NCBI GenBank assembly: GCA_900550375.1
Contig: URRP01000013.1
Coordinates: forward strand, 1 to 51,987
Origin: an uncultured Alistipes sp.
GTDB lineage: Bacteria > Bacteroidota > Bacteroidia > Bacteroidales > Rikenellaceae
DNA: 51,987 nt
Reading direction: 5' to 3'
Of the stretch, positions 1 to 8,809 are shown piece after piece; the first letter of the stretch is position 1; each line of letters starts with the position of its first letter. Under the pieces are notes generated by a model, which worked only from the letters and a program-made list of their open reading frames with translations, made no database searches and was not told the DNA's origin. The position numbers and the translations under genes are program-made.

Positions 1-230
1 CCGCCGCCGGCAGGCAGGGGAACGACGAAGCGCACGGAGTGCGCGAGTCAATCCCGCGAGGGGGGGGGCAGCCAGAGCCAAGCCGCGCGCAGCGGCATCG
101 ACGTCGAACCCCGCCTCGCCGGCAAGAACGGGGGCCTCGGGAGGTAGCATGATCCCGAAGCGCACGAAGCCGCAATAAAGAGAGTAATGATTTGGTTAGC
201 AACGGATTGCTAATCCGGCCGATGAAAATG
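1..230. repeat. Left copy of terminal inverted repeat
   Basis: Bases 1 to about 230 match the reverse complement of the last ~380 bases of the window almost base for base. The match starts at the first base and runs through a G9 run, the GCGCAC-gga-GTGCGC palindrome at 31-45, and the stretch at about 185-230. Compared with the right copy, this one lacks about 150 bases near position 160, where two CGAAG-flanked blocks appear to have recombined. The 10-base loop at about 143-152 is in the opposite orientation. No gene is supported here. Bases 231-309, between the repeat and the MscS stop codon, hold nothing I recognise. The repeat is probably dispersed in the genome and ended the assembly. Confidence 0.9.
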
Positions 231-309
231 GAAACGCAGCGAGAGGTTGCACGGCGGGAACCGCCTGCGGCTGGCCTTGAGGCGTGTCTGCATCGGATTG
301 CGAGGCGTC

Positions 310-1662
310 TCAGGCATCCGGTTTCTTGGGCGGCATCGTATACCACGGAATCCCCTCCATCGTCGACGGATCGACCTTGCCGGAGGCTGCGATGCCGTTG
401 AGAATGATATCGCGGGCGCCGGCGTGCTGGAACGGATAGAGTTCGAATGCCGGCAATACGGAGACGAAATGTTCCATGATCTCCGATTGGATGGATTCGT
501 AGCTCGGCCAGTTCTTGTCGGTGGAAAAGCAGTAAATCTGGACCGGCAGACCGTTTTCCGTCACAGCCAGCGTGCGTACCATCATCAGCAGGTCGCGGCT
601 GACGAACGGATGGCGGCGCAGGTACAGCGTCATATAGGCCCGCAGCAGACCGAGGTTCGTGTCGATGGTTCCGTTCACCAGCCCTGCGGGATTCTCCGTG
701 TTGACGACCTTGCCCTCGGCCGCCTGCTGTTGTTTGCGGGTGATGAATTGCGCCAGCTCCTGATCGAAAGCCTTCATCTTTTCGAGAAATTCGGACGTGC
801 AGGGCTTGATGTAATCGAGTTTCAGCGCATATTCGCGCATGATGCGGCGCCCGCCCGAATCGGTCATGCCCCGCCAGTTGATGAACGACCCGAAAACCAG
901 CGAGTAGGGAGGAACGGTGACGATCGTATTGTCGAAGTTCCTGACTTTGATGATGGTCAGCGAGATGTCGGTCACGGTGCCGTCGATGCCGTTTCCGGGC
1001 ATCTCGATCCAGTCGCCGATGCGCAGGATGTCGTTCTCGGAGATCATCACGCCCGCGACCAGCCCCAGAATCGTATCCTTGAATACCAGCATCAGCACCG
1101 CCGTGAAAGCCCCCAGCCCCGTGATGAGATTGACCGGCGATTTGCCGATCAGGATCGAGACGATGACGATGACGACGATGCAGGTGAAAATCACCTGAAA
1201 GATCTGGATAAAACCTTTCATCGGCTGGTTCTTCAGCTGATCGTTGTTTTTCAGCGTATCTCCCGCCGTTCTCAGGATGGCATTGACGGAGATAATCAGT
1301 ACGATGAAGAAATAGATCCATGTGATCTTGTCGCTTACGATGAACCATTCGGAATCCGCGGTGAATGCGAAGGGCAGCAGCGCGGAGACGATGAGCGGCG
1401 GGATGAGGGCCGTCGATTTTCGGAAGACGCTGTACCGGAAGAGCGAATCGAAAAAGTCGAGGTGCTTGTGTCTCAGAATCCTTTTGGCCACACGAACGAG
1501 TATCACGTGCGTGATGGCGGCCACGACGAATGCGATGACGACGATACATACGAGAAACAGAATTTCGTCCAGTTTATCGAGCAGGTGGCGCGGAATGCCC
1601 ATCCATGAGAGGAGGTCTTTTATTCCGAACAGCAGGGTTCGGGCAAGTTCGTTCGTTTTCAT
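310..1662 (-). CDS. MscS-family mechanosensitive channel (YbdG-like)
   Basis: A 450-residue inner-membrane protein with the plan of small-conductance mechanosensitive channels, which release solutes during hypo-osmotic shock. Hydrophobic helices lie near residues 30-55, 85-105 and 115-135. The pore-lining region and beta domain follow, with GLGAFTAVLMLVFKDTILGL, then VMISENDILRIGDWIEMPG and GTVTDISLTIIKVRNFDNT, which are hallmark MscS sequences. A long soluble C-terminal part resembles the E. coli YbdG class rather than short MscS. The reading frame stays open far upstream, but that part is antisense to other genes. The start at 1662 (MKTNELART) gives a normal length. The gene stands alone, with no clear terminator in the 80 bases after the stop codon. 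Confidence 0.9.
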   Translation of the reverse strand: MKTNELARTLLFGIKDLLSWMGIPRHLLDKLDEILFLVCIVVIAFVVAAITHVILVRVAKRILRHKHLDFFDSLFRYSVFRKSTALIPPLIVSALLPFAFTADSEWFIVSDKITWIYFFIVLIISVNAILRTAGDTLKNNDQLKNQPMKGFIQIFQVIFTCIVVIVIVSILIGKSPVNLITGLGAFTAVLMLVFKDTILGLVAGVMISENDILRIGDWIEMPGNGIDGTVTDISLTIIKVRNFDNTIVTVPPYSLVFGSFINWRGMTDSGGRRIMREYALKLDYIKPCTSEFLEKMKAFDQELAQFITRKQQQAAEGKVVNTENPAGLVNGTIDTNLGLLRAYMTLYLRRHPFVSRDLLMMVRTLAVTENGLPVQIYCFSTDKNWPSYESIQSEIMEHFVSVLPAFELYPFQHAGARDIILNGIAASGKVDPSTMEGIPWYTMPPKKPDA

Positions 1663-1826
1663 ATCGGTACGGTAAGTGGCGCGCCCTTCGGCCGGCGACG
1701 GGGGAGTTTTACCTGCCGGAACGCAAAGAATATGCCTTACCCGAAACGGGATCGCAGCCGAAACGCTCCGGCGGATTTTCAGGCGGTACCACCGACCGAG
1801 GGATACGAGTTTTGGTTGAAAAAACG

Positions 1827-1834
1827 TATCTTTG
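1827..1834 (+). promoter_or_regulatory. -7 promoter box of the flavin reductase gene
   Basis: TATCTTTG matches the Bacteroidetes -7 consensus TAnnTTTG exactly, 36 bases before the ATG at 1870. I found no good -33 TTTG at the usual 19-21 base spacing. The box argues against the longer open frame that begins upstream at 1732. The rest of 1663-1869 shows no gene. Confidence 0.55.
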
Positions 1835-1869
1835 TCGTGCGGCCGCTCACGTGCGGCGCCCGACGGACG

Positions 1870-2466
1870 ATGAAGGAGAGTTGGAAACCCGGTACGATGA
1901 TCTATCCGTTGCCGGCCGTGTTGGTGGGGTGCGGCGATGACCCCGAGAATTGGAATCTGCTGACTGTGGCGTGGACGGGAACCGTCTGCACCGCGCCCGC
2001 GATGTGTTATATTTCGGTGCGTCCCGAACGCCTCTCCCATGCGCTGATCGCACGCACGGGCGAGTTCACGATCAATCTGACCACCGTTGCGATGGCACGT
2101 GCCGTCGACTGGTGCGGCGTTCGTTCGGGCCGCGATTACGACAAGTTCCGCGAGACGGGGCTTACGCCGCAGCGCGCTGCGGTTGTAGCGGCGCCTGCGT
2201 TGGAGGAGTCGCCCGTCGTGATCGAGTGCCGCGTGCGGCAGGTGCTGCCGCTCGGGTCGCACGACATGTTTTTGGCGGAGGTCGTCAACGTATTGGTCGA
2301 CGACCGCTATATCGATCCTGCGACGGGGCGTTTTGATCTGGAGCGTGCCGGACTCATCGCCTATTCGCACGGCGAATATTTCCGTCTGGGCGAGCTGATC
2401 GGCCATTTCGGCTGGTCGGTGCGGCGGCGCAAGACGATCGTCCGCGAACGAAAAGGCCGTCGGTGA
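1870..2466 (+). CDS. Flavin reductase-like FMN-binding protein
   Basis: A 198-residue cytoplasmic protein of the flavin reductase / DIM6-NTAB family, which binds FMN in a split-barrel fold and usually passes reducing power from NAD(P)H to flavin. Supporting sequence includes the N-terminal PLPAVLVGCG and NLLTVAWTGTVCTAPAMCYISVRP, GEFTINL near residue 60, and the C-terminal YFRLGELIGHFGWSVR, all typical of Bacteroidales members. The substrate cannot be told from sequence. The start is set at 1870 because a -7 promoter box lies at 1827-1834, inside the longer open frame. The stop codon sits inside a terminator hairpin shared with the convergent cydB gene. Confidence 0.85.
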   Translation: MKESWKPGTMIYPLPAVLVGCGDDPENWNLLTVAWTGTVCTAPAMCYISVRPERLSHALIARTGEFTINLTTVAMARAVDWCGVRSGRDYDKFRETGLTPQRAAVVAAPALEESPVVIECRVRQVLPLGSHDMFLAEVVNVLVDDRYIDPATGRFDLERAGLIAYSHGEYFRLGELIGHFGWSVRRRKTIVRERKGRR

Positions 2467-2484
2467 ACGACGGCCTCTGTTTTT
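2454..2484. terminator. Bidirectional terminator between flavin reductase and cydB
   Basis: A 9-bp stem AGGCCGTCG / CGACGGCCT (2454-2462 and 2468-2476) encloses a GTGAA loop. On the plus strand it is followed by CTGTTTTT, and on the minus strand by TTTTCG. It therefore can end both convergent transcripts. Confidence 0.85.
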
Positions 2485-2498
2485 AGGGATTTCCCGAA

Positions 2499-3644
2499 TC
2501 AGTATTTGTGCTCCGACTCTTCGACCTCGCGCTCCGAGATCGGACGGGTCAGTGCCCGCCATGCGTACCAGATGTAAGCCGCCACGAAGGGGATCAGCAG
2601 CGAGACGATACTCATTACCTTGAGCGTGAAGAGGCTCGACGAACTGTTGGTGATCGCCAGCGATGACTGCATATCCGCCAGCGAGGGATAGTAGCACGTG
2701 TTGTTCCATCCTGCCAGCAGCAGCAGCGCCAGCACCGTGAGGATCGTTCCTGCGCCGCTGAACCAGATCGCCCGCCGGCTGCCCTGCCACCAGCCTGTCC
2801 ATAGTCCCCACAGCACCAGTACGACGCCGACGAGCAGCGCCGCGCCGACGGCCGGCATCGCCAGCAGGTTGTGCAGGTATTTGTAGGGTTCGATGCTCAC
2901 CGCGCCGGTGGCGGGGTCGATCGCCCAGCCGTCGGAGCAGAGCAGCCAGCCGAAGAAGGCGAGGAAGGCGGTCAGAAAAAGCAGCGAGTAGCCGCACGAC
3001 AGGCGCCGTGCGCGCAGACGCAGGGTCTCGTCGTCGAGGTTGTTGAGGAAGAAATGGAGCGCCAGCACCCGCGAAAGGGCGAAGACGGCCACTCCCAGCA
3101 GCAGGTTGCGCGCATCCGTGAGCGCTTCGAGGCCGTGCCACGGCGTCGCCCACTGCGAGATGGCCGTATTGCCGCCCACGTCGGCGATGTTCATACGGTT
3201 GACGACGAACTCCGCGCCGGTGAAGAATGTTCCGACGGCGACGCCCAGCAGCAGCGGTCCCGCCACGCCGTTGAGTACCAGAAACGCTTCGTAGGTGCGC
3301 TGTCCGAGCACGTTGGACGGTTTGCGGCGGTATTCGTAGGAGACGGCCTGCACGACGAAGACCAGCAGAATGGCCATCCAGACGTAGAATGCGCCGCCGA
3401 ACGACGTCGAATAGAATAACGGAAAGGAGGCGAAGAACGCGCCGCCGAAGGTGACGAGCGTCGTGAAGGTGAACTCCCATTTGCGGCCGAGCGCATTGAC
3501 CACCAGATCGCGTTCGGCTTCGGTGCGTCCCATCGTGTAGAGCAATCCCTGACCGCCCTGCACGAAGAGCAGGAAGACCAGTAGCGCTCCCAGCAGGGAG
3601 ATGAGCAGCCACCAGTAATGTTGCAGAAAGAGCAGTGTGTCCAT
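2499..3644 (-). CDS. cydB: Cytochrome bd oxidase subunit II
   Basis: The 381-residue second subunit of the cytochrome bd quinol oxidase, a high-affinity terminal oxidase that reduces oxygen to water and lets gut Bacteroidetes survive traces of oxygen. It has about eight to nine hydrophobic segments. The N-terminus WWLLISLLGALLVFLLFVQG with the following GGQGLLY, and the GRKWEFTFTTLVTFGGAFFA segment, are typical of the Bacteroidales form. It starts 5 bases after the cydA stop codon, so the two are co-transcribed. It is the last gene of the DUF4492-cydA-cydB operon and ends at the bidirectional hairpin at 2454-2484. Confidence 0.95.
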   Translation of the reverse strand: MDTLLFLQHYWWLLISLLGALLVFLLFVQGGQGLLYTMGRTEAERDLVVNALGRKWEFTFTTLVTFGGAFFASFPLFYSTSFGGAFYVWMAILLVFVVQAVSYEYRRKPSNVLGQRTYEAFLVLNGVAGPLLLGVAVGTFFTGAEFVVNRMNIADVGGNTAISQWATPWHGLEALTDARNLLLGVAVFALSRVLALHFFLNNLDDETLRLRARRLSCGYSLLFLTAFLAFFGWLLCSDGWAIDPATGAVSIEPYKYLHNLLAMPAVGAALLVGVVLVLWGLWTGWWQGSRRAIWFSGAGTILTVLALLLLAGWNNTCYYPSLADMQSSLAITNSSSSLFTLKVMSIVSLLIPFVAAYIWYAWRALTRPISEREVEESEHKY

Positions 3645-3649
3645 AGTCG

Positions 3650-5212
3650 TTATTCTTTAGGTCCGATCTTGATCTGACGCAGCATGATAGCCACCTCGGC
3701 CGCCAGCAGCACCGTGAAGAGCGCAAGGAAGATGAAGAAGGTGACGGCTACCGGCGTTGCGGCGATGTGCGATCCCGAGACGCAGGTCGGCAGCAGGTTC
3801 TGAATCGTCCACGGCTGGCGGCCCACCTCGGCGACGATCCAGCCCGCCTGCGAGGCGAGGTAGACCAGCGGAATCGATCCGATCATCACCCACAGCAGCC
3901 AGCGTTTGCCGGCGAGCCGGTCGCGGCGGTTGAGCCACCACACTACGGCACAGAGCAGGATGAAGAAGCAGCCCGCGCCGACCATCACGCGGAACGAATA
4001 GAAGACCAGCGGAATGTTGGGTACCACTTCTTCGGGTGCAGCGAGGTAGCCGTAGCCGAAATAGGCGTAGTAGTCGCCGAGGAAGGCGGCCCCTTCGGGC
4101 GATGAGGCGTCGAAGAGCCGTTCGACCTCCTCCATGACGGCCGTATCGCCCTTTTCGCGTGCTTCGTGGTAGCGGCCGAGCTGGTCGATGGCGCGGCGTC
4201 CGCGCGAGATCTTCTCGGCCGTGGAGAGGATACCCCGCTCCTCGTTGCCGTAGACCAGATCGTTGATGCCCGGCACGAAGGCGTCGGCCGAGCGGAAACT
4301 CATCAGCGAGAGCAGCTTGGGAATATCGACCTTGAAATAGAAAGCGTCGTCGTTGGAGGTGCGTTCCTCTTCGGGGCGCAGCACGCCTACGACCGTGAGC
4401 GGAGCGCCCTGCTCGCCGTCGTAGAGCGCCTCCATCGCTGCCAGCTTCATCGGCTGCACGCGCGCTACGATCGCACCCGAACGGTCGCCCGAGAAGGCGG
4501 CCACGAGGGCGAAGATCAGCCCGAACACCGATGCCAGTGCGATGCTGCTGCGCGCCATGCGCTGGTGGCGTCCGCGCAGCAGGTACCAAGCGCTCACGCC
4601 CATGACGAAGATCGCGGCCAAGAGGAACGACGAGGTGACCGTATGCGAGAATTTGTTGATCGCCACCGGCGAGAACAACACGTCCCAGAACGAATCCATC
4701 TCGTTACGCACCGTCGAGATGTTGAACGAGCACCCGACGGGATACTGCATCCAGCTGTTGGCCACCAGAATCCACAGCGCCGAGAGGTTGGCGCCGATGG
4801 CCGTGAGCCATGTGGCCGAGAGGTGGAAGCCGCGGCTCACCTTGTCCCAGCCGAAGAACATGACGGCCACGAAGGTCGATTCGAGGAAGAAGGCCATGAT
4901 TCCTTCGATGGCCAGCGGCGCACCGAAGATGTCGCCCACGAAGTTGGAGTAGTTCGACCAGTTGGTCCCGAACTCGAATTCGAGGATCAGTCCCGTGGCC
5001 ACGCCGATGGCGAAATTGATGCCGAACAGACGCATCCAGAACTTCGTCGTGCTTTTCCAGAACGGATCGCCCGTGCGGTAGTAGCGGGTCTCCATCAGCG
5101 CGCACAGCACGCTCAGGCCGAGTGTCAGCGGGACGAAGAGCCAGTGGTAGATGGCCGTCAGGGCGAACTGTGCCCGCGACCACTCCACGCTTTGTAGCAT
5201 TTCCGAAACCAT
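3650..5212 (-). CDS. cydA: Cytochrome bd oxidase subunit I
   Basis: The 520-residue catalytic subunit, close to the 522 residues of E. coli CydA. It carries heme b558, b595 and d and the quinol site. Visible family features are the N-terminal SVEWSRAQFALTAIYHWLFV with the conserved heme-ligand His, the Q-loop segment QPMKLAAMEA with the Lys and Glu that bind quinol in E. coli, and the GRQPW motif in VAEVGRQPWTIQNLLPT. The start at 5212 gives MVSEMLQSVEW; an internal Met four residues later is possible. It lies between the DUF4492 gene (7-base gap) and cydB (5-base gap). Confidence 0.96.
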   Translation of the reverse strand: MVSEMLQSVEWSRAQFALTAIYHWLFVPLTLGLSVLCALMETRYYRTGDPFWKSTTKFWMRLFGINFAIGVATGLILEFEFGTNWSNYSNFVGDIFGAPLAIEGIMAFFLESTFVAVMFFGWDKVSRGFHLSATWLTAIGANLSALWILVANSWMQYPVGCSFNISTVRNEMDSFWDVLFSPVAINKFSHTVTSSFLLAAIFVMGVSAWYLLRGRHQRMARSSIALASVFGLIFALVAAFSGDRSGAIVARVQPMKLAAMEALYDGEQGAPLTVVGVLRPEEERTSNDDAFYFKVDIPKLLSLMSFRSADAFVPGINDLVYGNEERGILSTAEKISRGRRAIDQLGRYHEAREKGDTAVMEEVERLFDASSPEGAAFLGDYYAYFGYGYLAAPEEVVPNIPLVFYSFRVMVGAGCFFILLCAVVWWLNRRDRLAGKRWLLWVMIGSIPLVYLASQAGWIVAEVGRQPWTIQNLLPTCVSGSHIAATPVAVTFFIFLALFTVLLAAEVAIMLRQIKIGPKE

Positions 5213-5219
5213 ACGTTTT

Positions 5220-5471
5220 TCAGTTTTGCGTTTCTAATCTTGCGTTTATCAGTTCGCTGCGCACGATCTCTCCGCGCTGCTCGGCGCTCTTGCCGCCCAG
5301 TACGTCGGGGAAAAAGAGCAGCCGCAGAACGACGAACAGGATGAACAGCTTGATGAGGATGATCGCCCACAGCGTCCGCCCGAGCGTCATCTCGCGGAAT
5401 CCGTCGTAGTAAAAACGGAAGATGCGAAGGGGAAGTGATCGGCGGTCTGCATTTTTCATCGGGCGCAACAT
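5220..5471 (-). CDS. DUF4492 small membrane protein of the cyd operon
   Basis: An 83-residue protein with one hydrophobic helix (about TLWAIILIKLFILFVVLRLL) preceded by RIFRFYYDGFREMTLGR, the signature of DUF4492. This family is regularly found directly upstream of cydA in Bacteroidetes. Its role is not established. The position and single helix suggest an accessory or assembly subunit of the bd oxidase, comparable to CydX in proteobacteria, which is an inference. The start is either 5471 or the internal Met at 5459 (MKNADRR). It is the first gene of the operon, behind a strong promoter at 5489-5520. Confidence 0.85.
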   Translation of the reverse strand: MLRPMKNADRRSLPLRIFRFYYDGFREMTLGRTLWAIILIKLFILFVVLRLLFFPDVLGGKSAEQRGEIVRSELINARLETQN

Positions 5472-5488
5472 ATTGAATCTTACGATAC

Positions 5489-5520
5489 GAAAGGTAACGA
5501 TTATTTTGCAACCGTCAAAA
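5489..5520 (-). promoter_or_regulatory. Promoter of the DUF4492-cydA-cydB operon
   Basis: Read on the minus strand, a -33 TTTG (5516-5519, inside TTTTG) is followed by 19-20 bases and TACCTTTC at 5489-5496. This differs from the TAnnTTTG consensus only in the last base. It lies about 20 bases before the first start codon. Confidence 0.65.
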
Positions 5521-5570
5521 TTTTTGCCGGAAAAGAGTGGAGCGGTCGTTTTGCGGCTGGAAATTCGGGA

Positions 5571-5613
5571 AAAGCGCCGCCGATGCAGGGACTGCGCTCT
5601 TATCGGCCGCTTC
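5571..5613 (-). terminator. Probable terminator of the B12 operon
   Basis: On the minus strand, AGCGGCCGAT and ATCGGCGGCGCT can pair as an imperfect stem with a short bulge, followed by TTTTCCC. It comes right after the stop codon of the BtuF-like gene and before the cyd promoter. Confidence 0.5.
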
Positions 5614-5627
5614 CTGCGCTGTCGGGA

Positions 5628-6767
5628 TTATTTCAGCTGCCGGTAATAGTTCAGATCGCCCGCTTCGAGCAGTCCGGGATGGAAGATACGTACCAGATCG
5701 GCCAGTACGCGATCGGGGTAGAGCACGCCCGATTCCCAGAAGTCACTGCCGCCCGCTGCGTTGCGCCGGCGGTTGTTGTCGTAGACGCGCCCTTCGCGCA
5801 CGGGCGGAGTATCCGCCAGCCGGGGATTCTGACGGCGCAGTTCGTCGAGCGAGTTGCAGCCGCTCACGTTGAGCCAGAAATCGGCACTGCAGGTGAGGTA
5901 ATAGGCCCGTTCGATGTCGATGGGCAGCGTCTGCACCGCCGTGTTCTCCGCAAAGACGTATTGTGCGCCGGCGTCCTCGATGAGCCGAACCATATAGCTG
6001 TTGCACGCCGGCATGAACCATGTGTCGCGGTAGGGGGTGTTGAGCATCACGCGCGGCCGTTCGGCGGTCTGCTGCGCGATGACCCGCAACTGTTCGTAGC
6101 GTTCGGGAATGGCGGCGAAGAGCCGCACGCCCTCCGCACGGCGGCCTGCGATCTCGGCGGCTGCGACCAGCCATTCGCTCTTACCCAGCGGCGACTCCTC
6201 GCAGTGCTCGCCCATATAGAGATAGGGGATGCCCAGCTCGCGCAGCTTCCCCGTGAGCGCCGTATTGGCCCCGCCGATGCCGAAGAGCATCACCAGATCG
6301 GGGCGCAGCGCCACGAGCCGTTCGAAATCGACGTTGCTGTCGAATCCCACGTCGGCGGCCGTCCCTGCGACGATGCGCCGGCGGAGGGTTTCGTTCATCA
6401 GATACTGTGCTCCCGAGACTCCCACCACGCGGTCGGCTGCCCCGAGGGCGTCGAGCATGGCGATGTAGGAACCCGACATACAGACCACACGCCGGGCTTC
6501 GCCGCGCAGCACCTCTCCCTCGAAGCCGGTGGGAGCCTCTTCGCCGTCGCGGGCGATGAAGAGGCGCTGATCGGCGACCTCCGTGCCGTACCACGGATTG
6601 TGGACGGTCAGCAGCGTGCTGCGGCTGCCGGCAGCGCCTGTGATTTCGAAGCCCGAAGCGTAGCGGGGCGTGTAGACCGGCAGTGTGAAGTCGTCGATCG
6701 GGCGGGCGGCGCGCGGACCGCAAGCGGCCAGCAGCAGGCCGCAGAGCAGGGGAAGGAGGCGTCTCAT
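5628..6767 (-). CDS. BtuF-like periplasmic B12/iron-complex binding lipoprotein
   Basis: A 379-residue lipoprotein (MRRLLPLLCGLLLAACG, lipobox LAAC) of the class III substrate-binding family that includes BtuF and the siderophore-binding proteins. The family pattern is clear: VVCMSGSYIAMLDALGAADRV, then DFERLVALRPDLVMLFG and LRELGIPYLYMGEH in the first lobe, and GRVYDNNRR near the end. Its start overlaps the btuB stop codon (ATGA, 6764-6767), so translation is coupled. With the riboswitch upstream, cobalamin is the likely ligand. No BtuC permease or BtuD ATPase gene is in the window, so the inner-membrane part must lie elsewhere. Confidence 0.85.
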   Translation of the reverse strand: MRRLLPLLCGLLLAACGPRAARPIDDFTLPVYTPRYASGFEITGAAGSRSTLLTVHNPWYGTEVADQRLFIARDGEEAPTGFEGEVLRGEARRVVCMSGSYIAMLDALGAADRVVGVSGAQYLMNETLRRRIVAGTAADVGFDSNVDFERLVALRPDLVMLFGIGGANTALTGKLRELGIPYLYMGEHCEESPLGKSEWLVAAAEIAGRRAEGVRLFAAIPERYEQLRVIAQQTAERPRVMLNTPYRDTWFMPACNSYMVRLIEDAGAQYVFAENTAVQTLPIDIERAYYLTCSADFWLNVSGCNSLDELRRQNPRLADTPPVREGRVYDNNRRRNAAGGSDFWESGVLYPDRVLADLVRIFHPGLLEAGDLNYYRQLK

Positions 6768-8806
6768 CGTTTGCGGGAGTGGAATTTAGGTCGTATGTCG
6801 AGGAAAATTTCGTAGTTGAGGCGGGGCATCGGACGCGAGAGCACGGTGACGTACTCGACGTTGAAGAGGTTGCGCACCACCCCTTTGAGTGACAGGTCGG
6901 CCCACCGCAGCGCAAAGGAGCGTTCGAGCGAGAGGTCGCTCATGTAGTAGGGCTTGAGCCGGCCCGTGCGAAGCGACGTGTCGTTACTCGTGGTGGTGTA
7001 GCGTTCGCTGTAATAGTTCCATTTGTAGACGAGCGTCCAGCGCCGCCAGCCGAGCGTCGCCGTAGCGGCTGCCGCGTATTCGGGGATGTAGACCAGCTGC
7101 TTGCCGTAGGAGGCGTCAGCGTCGTTGACCGGCTCACCGTAGTTGATCGAGGGGGTCCATGCGAAGTGGGCGTCGAGGCCGAGCCGCCAATCGGACGAGA
7201 GGCGTGCCGCGGCGTCGAGCTTCGTCTCGGCGCCGTAGTTGTGGACTTTGCGGACGTTGCGGGGTGTCCAGTAGCCGCGCCGCGCCTGCACCCAGAGAAT
7301 CCAGTCGTCGATGTGCGAGTCGAAGAATGTCGCCTCGCCCCGCAGCATAAATCCTTTCGACGGGCCGCCCACGGCGAACGACACGCCGCCGTCGTAGGTA
7401 AAACCGTGTTCGGGGTGCAGATCGGGATTGCCGCCCGGCTGATAGTAGCGGTCGTTGAGCGTCGGATAGCGGTAGTTGCGCGCTACGGAGGCTTTGAGCA
7501 CCACGCTGCCGCGCTCGGAGACGACCCAGTCGAAGAAGAAGGCGGGGATCAGCGGCACGGCACGGCGGTCGTAGAGTTCGCCGCGCAGGTCGACCGTCAT
7601 GCCGATGCGTTCGGCGGGCCGCCATTTGGCCGAGAGATGGCCCGACAGTTCCACACGGTAGCGGTCGTAGACGTCGCCTTCGTGATAGGGGCTTTTGTCG
7701 CTGCAATCGACCATCGGGACATGCAGCGAGACGTTGCCCGTGAAGAGCCAGCGCCGGCCGATGTAGTATTCGGCTTCGAACTGTCCGTAAGGGGTGTGCA
7801 GATAACTGCGGCTCAGCGTCAGGTCGCTCTGCGCTCCCTGCGCGTTGCGCTGCCGGAAATCGTAGGCCGAAGCGGTGTAGGCGTAGCCGAGCTTCGCCCC
7901 CAGTTTGAGCCGCTCGCGCAGCCGCTCCCACGACGCCACGGCGCGCAGCGTCTGTTCGCGCTGTTCATTGAGGATCGTCACGTCGTCGCGGTAGTCGGTC
8001 GATAGAAACGGCAGCCCGCGTTTCGAGTGGAGGTACCATGCCGTCAGGCCGTAGCGTGTACCGTCGCCGCGGTTGTAGTAGAGTTCCTGCAACAGGTGCA
8101 AATCGTGGAAATAGCCGCTGCGGTTACGCTCGACGGGGTGGTAGGTGTCGACCACCGCGCCGTCGGGACCGTAGACCAGCTCCATCTTGTCGTAGTTGGT
8201 ATATTTAAAGTCGTTGTCCGAGGTGGAGTAGACTGCGCGCGTCGAGGCGCTCCACCGCTCGCCGCCGTAGGCGATGCGCAGGTATTGGTCGAAGGTCGAG
8301 AACGACCCGACGCCCTGCACATACTGCGTCTGCCAGCCCCGCTGCGCGGTCGGACGGGTGGTCAGTACGACGGCGCCGCCCAGCGCGCCTCCCGTGACGC
8401 CGATCGACGACGCGCCGTGCAATAGCGTCGCCGCGTCGATGAAGAACGAGGGAATCATCGAGAAATCGACCGTGCCGAGCATCGGCGAGTTGAGCCGCAT
8501 TCCGTTCCACGTCACCTGCGTGTGCGAGGGCGAGGTACCGCGGAACTCGGCCGTCGAGAGGGTCGCGCGGCCGTAGCTCTTGATGAAGAGATTGGCGTTC
8601 TGCGTCAGCACGTCGGCCATCGAGAGCGAGATGTTGTCGTGGAGTACCGCCGAATCGAGCTGCGTGCGCTGCACGCCGATCTCTTTCATCGTGCGGCGGG
8701 TCACCACCGGCACCTCCTCGATCGCAAGCGACCATGCGGGACGCTCCTCCTGCGCGGCGGCGAGCAGCGGAAGAACCAACAGCGGAAGGAGTGTGAGGCG
8801 GCGCAT
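6764..8806 (-). CDS. btuB: TonB-dependent receptor, BtuB-like (vitamin B12)
   Basis: A 680-residue outer-membrane beta-barrel receptor with a signal peptide (MRRLTLLPLLVLPLLAAAQ). It imports its ligand using TonB energy. The plug domain covers about residues 30-150, with SMADVLTQNANLFIKSYG, STAEFRGTSPSHTQVTWNG and GALGGAVVLTTRP. The rest is a barrel rich in alternating aromatic strands, ending in FLDIRPKF. The length is much shorter than a SusC protein and fits BtuB. It lies 3 bases after the surface lipoprotein gene and overlaps the BtuF-like gene, in an operon behind a cobalamin riboswitch. That context, more than the barrel sequence, makes cobalamin the expected substrate. Confidence 0.88.
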   Translation of the reverse strand: MRRLTLLPLLVLPLLAAAQEERPAWSLAIEEVPVVTRRTMKEIGVQRTQLDSAVLHDNISLSMADVLTQNANLFIKSYGRATLSTAEFRGTSPSHTQVTWNGMRLNSPMLGTVDFSMIPSFFIDAATLLHGASSIGVTGGALGGAVVLTTRPTAQRGWQTQYVQGVGSFSTFDQYLRIAYGGERWSASTRAVYSTSDNDFKYTNYDKMELVYGPDGAVVDTYHPVERNRSGYFHDLHLLQELYYNRGDGTRYGLTAWYLHSKRGLPFLSTDYRDDVTILNEQREQTLRAVASWERLRERLKLGAKLGYAYTASAYDFRQRNAQGAQSDLTLSRSYLHTPYGQFEAEYYIGRRWLFTGNVSLHVPMVDCSDKSPYHEGDVYDRYRVELSGHLSAKWRPAERIGMTVDLRGELYDRRAVPLIPAFFFDWVVSERGSVVLKASVARNYRYPTLNDRYYQPGGNPDLHPEHGFTYDGGVSFAVGGPSKGFMLRGEATFFDSHIDDWILWVQARRGYWTPRNVRKVHNYGAETKLDAAARLSSDWRLGLDAHFAWTPSINYGEPVNDADASYGKQLVYIPEYAAAATATLGWRRWTLVYKWNYYSERYTTTSNDTSLRTGRLKPYYMSDLSLERSFALRWADLSLKGVVRNLFNVEYVTVLSRPMPRLNYEIFLDIRPKFHSRKR

Positions 8807-8809
8807 GGG

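Noticed and set aside
1663..3726. Upstream extension of the MscS frame to about 1138 codons
   Set aside because: The extra part lies antisense to the flavin reductase gene and overlaps cydB in another frame. It is low-complexity Arg/Ala-rich, and MscS homology begins at the Met at 1662.
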